64,000 nt of DNA from Acidobacteriota bacterium (GTDB lineage Bacteria > Acidobacteriota > Vicinamibacteria > Vicinamibacterales > SCN-69-37). The notes beneath the pieces were generated by a model that saw nothing but the letters and a program-made list of their open reading frames with translations, did no database searches and was not told where the DNA came from. The stretch spans positions 1 through 64,000 of the forward strand of contig JADYYY010000017.1 of NCBI GenBank assembly GCA_020853395.1. The letters run 5' to 3'. How positions within the stretch are numbered: the first letter of the stretch is position 1; each line of letters begins with the position of its first letter. The position numbers were made by a program, and so were the translations under genes. Below are positions 43,566 to 51,084 of the stretch, piece by piece.

Positions 43566-44126
43566 ATGAACCTACGCCTTGCGTACGCCCTCCTTCTCTC
43601 GTCGCTCGTCGTCGGCATCGCGCCGGCACGGGCACAGAGCGTCATCGAGTCGAACACGCCGCTTCGCGAGCGCGACGTGATCTTCGTCCCGACGCGCGAG
43701 CCCGTGGCCAACGCGATGATGAAGCTCGCCAACGTCACGGCGCGCGACGTGGTGTACGACCTGGGGTGCGGCGACGGCGCCCTGGTCATCGCTGCGGCCA
43801 AGCTCGGCGCGCGGGTCGTCGGCGTCGACATCGATCCGGAACGCATCAAGGAGGCGACCGCGAACGTCCGCGCCGCCGGCGTGCAGGATCGGGTGACGCT
43901 GATTCGCGGCGACATCTTCGATCCGGCGCTGAAGATCGGCGAGGCCAGCGTCGTGACGCTCTATCTCCTGCAGAGCCTCAATCAGAAGCTGGCGCCACGC
44001 CTGAAGGCCGAGCTCAAGCCCGGCTCGCGCGTCGTGTCTCACGCGTTCTCGATGGGCCAAGACTGGCCGCCCGACCAAACGGAACAGGCCGACTACACGA
44101 CCATCTATCTGTGGACGATCCGATAG
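43566..44126 (+). CDS. SAM-dependent methyltransferase with signal peptide
   Basis: A 186-residue class I methyltransferase fold. The SAM site is VYDLGCGDGALVIAAA, followed by GVDIDPERI (acidic ribose contact) and LIRGDIFD. It begins with a clear cleavable-looking signal (~1-21, ending ARAQ), so it is predicted to leave the cytoplasm, where SAM is made. GTGGAG precedes the ATG. The substrate is unknown. It sits between two octamer repeat loci. Confidence 0.85.
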   Translation: MNLRLAYALLLSSLVVGIAPARAQSVIESNTPLRERDVIFVPTREPVANAMMKLANVTARDVVYDLGCGDGALVIAAAKLGARVVGVDIDPERIKEATANVRAAGVQDRVTLIRGDIFDPALKIGEASVVTLYLLQSLNQKLAPRLKAELKPGSRVVSHAFSMGQDWPPDQTEQADYTTIYLWTIR

Positions 44127-44280
44127 CATCGGGATATCGGGTCATCGGGATATCGGGATATCGCATCGGATTCGGATCCATCGGAGTAGCGGGCTGGGGC
44201 GCGACGATGATCCGATGCGATGGCCCGATGATCCAATGATCCGATCCGATAGCCCGATGCTCCGATAATCCGATGCCCCG
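44127..44280. repeat. Octamer repeat locus 3, two opposite arms
   Basis: The left arm has the reverse-complement form (units like ATATCGGG and CATCGGG, 44127-44185) and the right arm the forward form (GATCCGATG-type, 44205-44280), so the locus could fold into a large imperfect hairpin. It overlaps the start codon of the next gene. Confidence 0.8.
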
Positions 44281-45817
44281 ATGCCACTGCCTCATCGTCG
44301 GCGGCGGCCACAACGGGCTCGTCGCCGCGATTCTGCTCGCTCGTCGCGGGTTGCGCGTGGTCGTGCTCGAGGCCGCCGAGGTCGTCGGCGGTGCCGTCCG
44401 CACGTCACAGCCGTTCCGGCGCGCGCCCGCCTTGCGGACGTCGCCCGGCGCGTACCTGCTGGGCGTGATGCCGCCCGAGCTCATCGCGCGGCTGGGCGCG
44501 AGGTTCGATCTCGTCCGCCGCGATCCGCACTACTTCCTGCCCACGCTCGATCGACGCAGTCTGTTGATTGGCAGCGATCGCGCCGACGTCCGCCGCCAGT
44601 GCGTGGAGTACTTCTCCGAACGTGACTGGGACGCCTGCGTGGCGATCGACGCCGAGCTGGAACAGATGCGCGAGGACCTGGCGCCGAGCTGGCTCGCCGA
44701 ACCGCTCTCGGCGCCCGAGACGGCCGAGCGCTACGTTCGGCCAGCCTTGCGCCGGCGGTTTCTCGATCTGGTGCATCAGCCGGTCGAGCACTACTTGCGG
44801 CGATTCGGCTTCGCGCACGACCTGTTCGTCGCGATGTTCGCCGTGACGGACGGCTTCTCGGGCCTGCACGCCGGTCCTGGACACGCCGGCACGGGCATGA
44901 ACTTCCTCGTCCACAACATGTGCCGGCTGCCGGACGCCGATGGCACGTGGATGATCGTCAAAGGCGGAATGGGCGCGGTGGCAACCGAGCTGGCGCGGCT
45001 CGCACGTGAGGCGGGCGCCGAGATCCGGACGCGGGCGCGCGTCACGAAGATCCTCGTGCACGCCGGCACCGCGACGGGCGTGGCGCTCGAGGACGGGTCC
45101 GGGCTCGATGCCGCCGTCGTGCTCTCGAACGCCGACCCGTTCACCATGTGCGACCTCGCTGGCGCGGACGCCTTTCCGCGCTCGTTCATCGCCCGGCTCG
45201 ATCGCTGGCGGCGCACCGGCACGACCATGAAGGTTAATCTCGCGCTCGACCGGCTGCCGGCGTTCCGCTGCCTGCCTGACGATCGCGGGCAATACCGCAC
45301 CACGATTCACCTGCTGCCGCAGGAGGACGACACGCTCGCCGCCGTCGGGCGGGCGTTCGATCAGGCCGCGCGCGGCGAGCTGCCGGACGTGCCCACCATC
45401 GAGTGGTACACGCACACGGTCGTCGATCCGACGTTGCGCGATCCCGAAGGCCGGCACAGCGCCGCGTTCTTCGTCCAGTGGGTGCCGTACGCGCTGTCGA
45501 ACGGCCGCACGTGGGCCGACGAACGATCACGCTACGCGCAACACCTCGTCGACCTCGCCGACCGCTTCGCTCCAGGCCTGGCCGAGAGCGTCGTGGATGC
45601 CTCCATCCTGTCGCCCAAGGACATCGAGGAGCAGTTCGGCATGCGGTACGGACACATCCATCACATCGACAACACGTTCGGGTTCGACGAGCGGATGCCG
45701 TATCGCACGCCCATCGCGGGCCTCTACTCGTGTTCCGCCGGATGTCATCCCGCCGGATCCGTCATCGGCGCCGCCGGTCACAACGCGGCGCGCTGCATCC
45801 TCGATGACATGACCTGA
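44273..45817 (+). CDS. PYROXD2/CrtI-like FAD-dependent oxidoreductase
   Basis: A 514-residue flavin-dependent oxidoreductase of the phytoene desaturase/PYROXD2 group. CLIVGGGHNGLVAAILLARRG binds FAD at the N-terminus, FSGLHAGPGHAGTGMNFLVH and MIVKGGMGAVATELARLA lie in the middle, and the C-terminal YSCSAGCHPAGSVIGAAGHNAA is the family signature. There is no carotenoid gene nearby, so PYROXD2-type redox function is more likely than desaturation. The ATG lies within the octamer repeat and no Shine-Dalgarno is seen. Confidence 0.87.
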   Translation: MPRCHCLIVGGGHNGLVAAILLARRGLRVVVLEAAEVVGGAVRTSQPFRRAPALRTSPGAYLLGVMPPELIARLGARFDLVRRDPHYFLPTLDRRSLLIGSDRADVRRQCVEYFSERDWDACVAIDAELEQMREDLAPSWLAEPLSAPETAERYVRPALRRRFLDLVHQPVEHYLRRFGFAHDLFVAMFAVTDGFSGLHAGPGHAGTGMNFLVHNMCRLPDADGTWMIVKGGMGAVATELARLAREAGAEIRTRARVTKILVHAGTATGVALEDGSGLDAAVVLSNADPFTMCDLAGADAFPRSFIARLDRWRRTGTTMKVNLALDRLPAFRCLPDDRGQYRTTIHLLPQEDDTLAAVGRAFDQAARGELPDVPTIEWYTHTVVDPTLRDPEGRHSAAFFVQWVPYALSNGRTWADERSRYAQHLVDLADRFAPGLAESVVDASILSPKDIEEQFGMRYGHIHHIDNTFGFDERMPYRTPIAGLYSCSAGCHPAGSVIGAAGHNAARCILDDMT

Positions 45818-46178
45818 GCTGCGCATCGGCAGCACGTCCGGACGTCGCCGAATCGCCGCTCGCCATCGGTCGTTACCTCCGGTGAGGCGTGACAGTGAAC
45901 GCCCGTTCGCAGCGCGGTTGGTCCGAAGCCCACGGCAACCGGCTGCAGACGATGAGCGCGGCGCGTGAAGAATCGACCCGGACACGACGCAAGAAGGACG
46001 GACCGCGCGCCGAATCGCGGTGAATTGTCATCCTCCCGTTCCCGGCATCCATCTTGCTCTCTTTCCGCAACAGAGATCGGAACGAGACCGCGCATGAGCG
46101 GCGGGACGGACGATCCCGGGCCGGCTCCCAGCCATTGCCTGCACGCGATGCGCACGACGAATCCAAGGAGCGGTCACG
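45818..46178. other. Gene-free leader before the LPxTA protein gene
   Basis: 361 bases. No protein frame, repeat or clear promoter stands out. A stretch at about 45870-45960 has several short complementary GC-rich arms and a CGGCAACCGG core, but it does not match a riboswitch class I know. Confidence 0.4.
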
Positions 46179-46994
46179 ATGCGACGACAACTCTCACTTG
46201 CCACGACGTCCCTGGCCCTGGTTGGCTGCCTCGCGGCATCTGCCCAGGCACAGAACCTGAGCGCCCCGCCGACCAAGGACATCTACTTCACGTTCAGTCA
46301 ACCGGTGGTCGTGCCCAACAAGACGCTCGACCCGGGCCGATACCTCTTCAGGCTCGAAGGGCGCGATCGACAGATCGTGCAGATCTACTCGGGCGATCGC
46401 GCGAAGCTGATACACACCGCGATGGCGGTCGGCAGCATGCGCGCCGATCAACCCGAACGTCCGGAGGTACGGCTCATCGAGAGCTCGGCCAGCGCGCCGA
46501 CCGCGATCGGTAGCTGGTGGTATCCCGAGATGCGCCAGGGCTGGGAGTTCGTCTACCCGAGACAGCAGGCCATGACGATCGCCAAGACCGCCACCGAGCC
46601 GATCCTGACGACACGGGCCACGGTTCCGGCGGGCGAGGTCCAGAGCGGGCAGGTCGAGTCGGGTGAGCTGGTCCGGCTCGAGCCTGGCGGCAACGAAGTG
46701 CCGTACGTCGCGTCGTCCGAGTCCAGGCCCGCCCAGCCACGCGGCATCGCGCAAGTGGGCGACATCGAGAACGGAAACGGCAGCGTCGCGTCAGCCAACA
46801 GCGCGGCGAGCACGACACGCTCGGCGCAGGGTGCGGCCGGCGGCAGCGCCGCTGGCCGCGTGCAGGCGCAGGCGTCGAACGCCGCGGGTCGCAGCGAGCT
46901 GCCGCGGACGGCAGGCAACGAGCCGGCCATCGCGTTGGTTTCGTTGATCGCGCTCGCCGCCGCGTTCGCGCTGCGGCGTCGGATCGCGCTGTAG
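46179..46994 (+). CDS. Secreted protein with C-terminal LPxTA sortase-type anchor
   Basis: A 271-residue exported protein. A signal peptide (1-24, ASAQAQ) precedes a beta-rich domain (IYFTFSQPVVVPNKTLDPGR and RQIVQIYSGDRAKL, ending near residue 140), then a low-complexity Ala/Ser/Gly stalk (~195-240). The C-terminus is a sorting signal: LPRTA at 241-245, a hydrophobic stretch and a basic tail RRR near 266-268. This matches substrates of sortases, and a sortase gene is 1 kb downstream. AAGGAG lies upstream of the ATG. A strong hairpin terminator follows the gene. Confidence 0.85.
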   Translation: MRRQLSLATTSLALVGCLAASAQAQNLSAPPTKDIYFTFSQPVVVPNKTLDPGRYLFRLEGRDRQIVQIYSGDRAKLIHTAMAVGSMRADQPERPEVRLIESSASAPTAIGSWWYPEMRQGWEFVYPRQQAMTIAKTATEPILTTRATVPAGEVQSGQVESGELVRLEPGGNEVPYVASSESRPAQPRGIAQVGDIENGNGSVASANSAASTTRSAQGAAGGSAAGRVQAQASNAAGRSELPRTAGNEPAIALVSLIALAAAFALRRRIAL

Positions 46995-47008
46995 GTCGCG
47001 CAACACTC

Positions 47009-47042
47009 GGGAGCCGCACGGAACGTCCTCCGTGCGGCTCCC
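47009..47042 (+). terminator. Strong hairpin after the LPxTA gene
   Basis: A perfect 14-bp stem GGGAGCCGCACGGA / TCCGTGCGGCTCCC (47009-47022 and 47029-47042) with a 6-nt loop, 14 nt past the stop. No T-run follows, so termination may be partial or Rho-aided. It separates the anchor-protein gene from the VWA-sortase pair. Confidence 0.75.
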
Positions 47043-47054
47043 CGACGTGCCAGC

Positions 47055-48029
47055 ATGCGCCGCTCACGATTGATGGCCTGGTCGCTCGCTGCCGGGCTGC
47101 TGCCCGGCGGCGCGGTCGTCCTCGGTGGCGAGCAGTTCTCCGCCTCCACGACCCTCGTCGTCCTCAACGTTCGCGTGACGGATCGCACGGGCGAGCACGT
47201 CGGCAACCTGCCGCGCAGCGCCTTCAGCGTGAGGCGGGATGGCGCCGACGTGCCGGTCGCGCTGTTCCTCGACGAAGACGCGCCAGCGACGATCGGGCTC
47301 GTGCTCGACAGCAGCACCAGCATGTGGGCCGTTCGCGACGACCTGCTCGCCGGGGCGCGCGCCTTCGCCGCCGCGAGCCATCCCGACGATGAGCTGTTCG
47401 CGATGGCGTTCAACGAGACACGTCATCCCGCGCTGCCGCCGAGCGCGCCGTTCACGAGCGACCGCGACGTGCTCGCGCGCGCCCTCAGCCGCGTGGTCGA
47501 ACCTCGCGGGAAGACCGCGCTCTTCGACGCGATTCGATCGGGGCTGCGCTACGCGGCCCACGGGCGGCATCCGCGCAAGGCGCTCGTCGTCGTCAGCGAC
47601 GGCGGCGACAACGCGAGCACGTCGACGCTCGCCGAGGTCGTGGCCGACTCGCAGGCGTCGAACGTCGTGCTCTACGGCCTCGCGCTCGTCGATCCCTTGG
47701 ATGCCACTGCCGATCCTGACGTCCTGCGCCGCCTGTCTCGGAGCTCCGGAGGCGAGATGTTCCAACCGCGCGGCCGCGCGGATCTGTCGGCGGCGCTGCG
47801 CCGCATCGCGGAAGACATCCGGCAGGGCTACGTGCTCGGCATCGACGTGCCGGCTGCGCCGGCCGGGACCTATCACGTGCTGGACGTTCGCGTGTCGGCG
47901 CCTGGCGGCCGGAACGTCCGCGTCCGTCATCGCGAAGGCTATCGCGACGCGGCGCCGCAGCCGGACACGGAGCCGCCGATCACGGTCATCGACGAGGAGA
48001 CGCGAGAGGGACTCGATGCGCAACCGTGA
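47055..48029 (+). CDS. VWFA-related domain protein (acidobacterial type), exported
   Basis: A 324-residue protein with a signal peptide (~1-24), a short N-terminal beta domain (TTLVVLNVRVTDRTGEHVG and a VRRDG segment) and a von Willebrand A domain from ~78 to 245. The metal-ion adhesion site is intact: D85-x-S87-x-S89 in VLDSSTSM, the Thr in RGKTALFDAI, and the Asp in VVVSDGGDN. The C-terminal ~60 residues form a small beta domain. It matches the VWFA-related family common in Acidobacteriota. It carries no sorting motif. It overlaps the sortase gene by 14 nt. Confidence 0.9.
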   Translation: MRRSRLMAWSLAAGLLPGGAVVLGGEQFSASTTLVVLNVRVTDRTGEHVGNLPRSAFSVRRDGADVPVALFLDEDAPATIGLVLDSSTSMWAVRDDLLAGARAFAAASHPDDELFAMAFNETRHPALPPSAPFTSDRDVLARALSRVVEPRGKTALFDAIRSGLRYAAHGRHPRKALVVVSDGGDNASTSTLAEVVADSQASNVVLYGLALVDPLDATADPDVLRRLSRSSGGEMFQPRGRADLSAALRRIAEDIRQGYVLGIDVPAAPAGTYHVLDVRVSAPGGRNVRVRHREGYRDAAPQPDTEPPITVIDEETREGLDAQP

Positions 48030-48603
48030 CCGCCGATGGATCGGCTGGATCGAGCGCGCGCTCTGGGCGGCCGGCGCCGGGGGCGTGCTGTGGATCGGCG
48101 CGCAGACCATGGCGCGCGCCGACTACAACGCCACGCATCAGGCCGCGCTCGCGACCGCTCCGCGCGAGCCGCTCGGCGACACGTCGCCGCCCGCCACCGT
48201 CCCGCCCGACGGCGTCATCGGCGTGCTCGAGATCCCGCGCCTGAAGTACTCGCAGGTCGTGACCGAAGGCGACAACGAGGCAACGTTGAAGATCGCCGTC
48301 GGCCATCTACCCGATACGCCCCTGCCGTGGCGTCCGGGCAACAGCGTCGTCGCCGGACATCGGGACACCCATTTCCGAGCGCTCCGCGCCATCCGCCACG
48401 ACGACGAGATCCGCCTGCGCACCCCGTACGGCGTGCTCACGTACCGCGTCAGGGACCGGATGATCGTCGCACCCGCCGATGTCTGGGTCCTGGCGCCCTC
48501 GACGCGCCGGCAACTGACGCTCGTGACCTGCTATCCGTTCACCTACGTCGGCAGCGCTCCGCAGCGCTTCATCGTCAGGGCGGCGCAAACAGCCGGGCCG
48601 TGA
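48016..48603 (+). CDS. Sortase (class D-like transpeptidase)
   Basis: A 195-residue membrane-anchored sortase. An N-terminal helix (~14-32) anchors it. The sortase beta-barrel begins GVIGVLEIPRLKYSQVV near residue 66. The catalytic His115 is in VVAGHRDTHF, Cys172 in LTLVTCYPF and Arg184 in APQRFIV. It should cleave LPxTA-type signals and join the protein to an amine acceptor, or make a cyclised or transferred product; what the acceptor is in a Gram-negative envelope is unknown. GAGAGGG precedes the ATG. The start lies within the VWA gene. Confidence 0.92.
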   Translation: MRNRDRRWIGWIERALWAAGAGGVLWIGAQTMARADYNATHQAALATAPREPLGDTSPPATVPPDGVIGVLEIPRLKYSQVVTEGDNEATLKIAVGHLPDTPLPWRPGNSVVAGHRDTHFRALRAIRHDDEIRLRTPYGVLTYRVRDRMIVAPADVWVLAPSTRRQLTLVTCYPFTYVGSAPQRFIVRAAQTAGP

Positions 48604-48670
48604 AGCCGGCCGGACGTCGAGCGACGCGTGCGCGCCGCGCGGGTCTCGATCGCTCTACAATGCCGGCAAC

Positions 48671-49321
48671 ATGGCCCGCCGGCGCGCGTCCCTCGTGCTT
48701 GCCGTGCTCGGTGGGGCGGTCCTCTACATCGGCTTCGTGGCCACGCCTCCCGGTCCCCGCGACATCCGCCGCTTCGACCCTGTTCGCACCGCTGAACGTG
48801 AGATCGAGATGTGGCGCGCGTACTACGAGAAGCGGAACGTGCGTCTGTTCGCGCTGCTCGTTGCGCAGACGCGGGAGACGTACCGGTGTTCGTGGTGGAC
48901 GGCGTCGCGGATCGCGTTCTCGCTGGCACGGGCCGCGGCGACGTTCGGCGGATTGCGCGGTGAGTACGCCCACGTGCTTCCGGATCTCGAGGACGGGTAC
49001 GCGCGGGCGAAAGCGTGGACCGGCGCCGCCTACGATCCGGCCGCGCTCGCACGTGCCGAGCTCGCCTGGTGGGTCGCGCGCCGCATGCCGGGTCAGGACA
49101 GCCCGGAGCAGGTCGGCGGCCTGATCGCCGATCTGAACGCCATGCTGTACGACGTGCCTCGCGAGCGCGTGCTCGAGGCCTCGGTCCTGCGCGCCAGAGC
49201 CGGGAAGCTCAGAGATGACGGCGGCGTGAATGCCGACTGGGCTGAAGTCTCGCGGTTGCTCCACGAGTCGTACCGGAAGCTGGCGGACGGCGTTACTTCC
49301 CTTTCCCCGGCCCGAAGATGA
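48671..49321 (+). CDS. Membrane-anchored hypothetical protein
   Basis: A 216-residue protein with an N-terminal helix (~8-26) and a helical remainder (EREIEMWRAYYEKRNVRLFALLV, ARAELAWWVARRMPGQD). I do not recognise a family. The ATG is 9 nt after TACAAT, with no Shine-Dalgarno. It follows the sortase gene by 67 nt and ends overlapping the convergent D-aminoacylase gene by 29 nt. Membership of the sortase group is possible but unproven. Confidence 0.65.
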   Translation: MARRRASLVLAVLGGAVLYIGFVATPPGPRDIRRFDPVRTAEREIEMWRAYYEKRNVRLFALLVAQTRETYRCSWWTASRIAFSLARAAATFGGLRGEYAHVLPDLEDGYARAKAWTGAAYDPAALARAELAWWVARRMPGQDSPEQVGGLIADLNAMLYDVPRERVLEASVLRARAGKLRDDGGVNADWAEVSRLLHESYRKLADGVTSLSPARR

Positions 49322-50966
49322 CCCGACCCGCCATCGCCCCCGTGTGCTGCCCGTTGTCGATCGTGACCTCGCCGTTCACGATCACGTAAGGAATCCCCAC
49401 GGGAAACTGGTGCGGCTGCTCGAAGGTCGCGCGGTCGGCCACCGTCGCCGCGTCGAAGACCGTGAGGTCCGCCCAGTTGCCGGCCTTGATCCGGCCGCGA
49501 TCCGCGATGCCCAGCTTGTCGGCGTTCATGCTGGTCATCTTCTTCACGGCCTCGGCGAGCGGTATCACTTTCAGATCGCGGGCGTAACGTCCGAGGACCC
49601 GGGGAAACGTCCCGTAGTAGCGCGGGTGCGGGTGCGTCTTTCCGGTCGGGCCGTCCGGGCTCACCGCCGTGCCGTCGGATCCGATCGACGTCCACGGCTG
49701 CTTCAGGATGAGCTGCATGTCTTCCTCGGAGTGATGGAAGAAGACCGTCGGCACCGTGCCGTGCTCCTCGAGCAACACGTCCATCAGCACGTCAGCCGGA
49801 TTGCCGCCGCGCGCCGCGACGAGCTCGCTCATCCGCTTGCCCTGGAACGGCTTGTTCTTCTCGTTCTTCAGCGCGACGAGGAGCATGCCGCCCCAGCCGT
49901 CGCCGGTCGCCAAGTAGTGGTTGTACCAGTTCGGCAGGCCGTTGAGGATCTCGCGGCGCAGCCGCGGGCGCAGCGCCGGATCGCGGAGCCGCTCGAGCAT
50001 CTTCTCGCGGCCGCCGTCGAACGCCCACGGCGGGATGATCGACGACAGGTTGTTCTGGCCAGCCGTGTAGGGATAGACGTTGGCGCGGATGTCGTAGCCC
50101 TCGTCGCGCGCCTTCTGCACCATCGCGATGATCTCGTTGGCGCGGCCCCAGAGCTTCTTGTGCGCGATCTTCATGTGGATGACGTCCACGCGGATGTTCG
50201 CGCCCTTGCCGACCGCGATCGCTTCCCCGATCGCCTTGAACACGCCCTCGCCCTCGTCGCGGATGTGCGACGAGTACATCCCGCCGTACTCCTTGGCGGC
50301 CTTCGCCAGCTCGACGAGGTGCGCGGTCGTCGCGAGGCTGGACGGCGGGACGAGCAGCGACGTCGACAGGCCCATCGCGCCCTCGCGCATGGCCTGGCGC
50401 ACCTGGTCCTGCATGGTCGCGATCTCCGCTGCGGTCGGCGGCTGCTGACCGTAGCCGTGCACGTACGTCCAGACCTGCTCCTCCCCGACGTACGACGCGA
50501 TGTTGGTCGCCATGTGACGGCGTTCCAGCGTCTCGAAATAGCCGCCCATCGTCGTCCACTCCGGCGTCACGCCGTCGAGCAGCGAGCGCGGATCGTCGTT
50601 CACGCCGACCTTGACCGGGCCCGCCGATCGCGATTCGCCGAGGACCATCGTGGTCACGCCCTGGCGGATCATGCTCTCGGCCTTGGGTTCCACGAGGATC
50701 GTGTAGTCCGAGTGGTTGTGCATGTCGATGAAGCCGGGCGCGACGACGAGACCGGTCGCATCGATGCGGCGGCGCGCCGAGGCGGCCGCCAGATCGCCGA
50801 CCGTCGCGACGTGGCCATCCCGCACGCCGACGTCGGCTCGCACGGCCGGACCGCCGTCGCCGTCCAGCACGGAACCACCCGCCACGACGAGGTCGTAATC
50901 CGGCTGAGCCGGCGCGGAAGTACAAGCGGACAGCGCGAGCGCGAGCAGCAGGACGATGGAGCGCAT
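49293..50966 (-). CDS. N-acyl-D-amino-acid deacylase (D-aminoacylase) family, lipoprotein
   Basis: A 557-residue paralogue of the enzyme at 36048. The signal ends LALSAC with Cys15 as a predicted lipidation site, so this copy is membrane-anchored rather than free. FIDMHNHSDYTIL bears the metal histidines, SSHIRDEGEGVF and VIHMKIAHKKLWG the later site residues, and GSDGTAVSPDG the catalytic Asp. The ATG is 6 nt after TAAGAT and lacks a Shine-Dalgarno. Confidence 0.9.
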   Translation of the reverse strand: MRSIVLLLALALSACTSAPAQPDYDLVVAGGSVLDGDGGPAVRADVGVRDGHVATVGDLAAASARRRIDATGLVVAPGFIDMHNHSDYTILVEPKAESMIRQGVTTMVLGESRSAGPVKVGVNDDPRSLLDGVTPEWTTMGGYFETLERRHMATNIASYVGEEQVWTYVHGYGQQPPTAAEIATMQDQVRQAMREGAMGLSTSLLVPPSSLATTAHLVELAKAAKEYGGMYSSHIRDEGEGVFKAIGEAIAVGKGANIRVDVIHMKIAHKKLWGRANEIIAMVQKARDEGYDIRANVYPYTAGQNNLSSIIPPWAFDGGREKMLERLRDPALRPRLRREILNGLPNWYNHYLATGDGWGGMLLVALKNEKNKPFQGKRMSELVAARGGNPADVLMDVLLEEHGTVPTVFFHHSEEDMQLILKQPWTSIGSDGTAVSPDGPTGKTHPHPRYYGTFPRVLGRYARDLKVIPLAEAVKKMTSMNADKLGIADRGRIKAGNWADLTVFDAATVADRATFEQPHQFPVGIPYVIVNGEVTIDNGQHTGAMAGRVIFGPGKGK

Positions 50967-51084
50967 GCGCGTATCTTATTCCCGGGCGCCGCGTGACGCG
51001 ACGCGTCTGGATCGGCAGGCGCCGGTGTACGGGCGACCGCGGGAGTTCCTCGATGTACACTCTCCCGATTCAGCGGAGGTTCGC

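Noticed and set aside
45870..45965. Possible SAM-I or cyclic-di-GMP riboswitch (CGGCAACCGG core).
   Set aside because: Only a few core bases match either class; required paired helices and conserved joints could not be identified.
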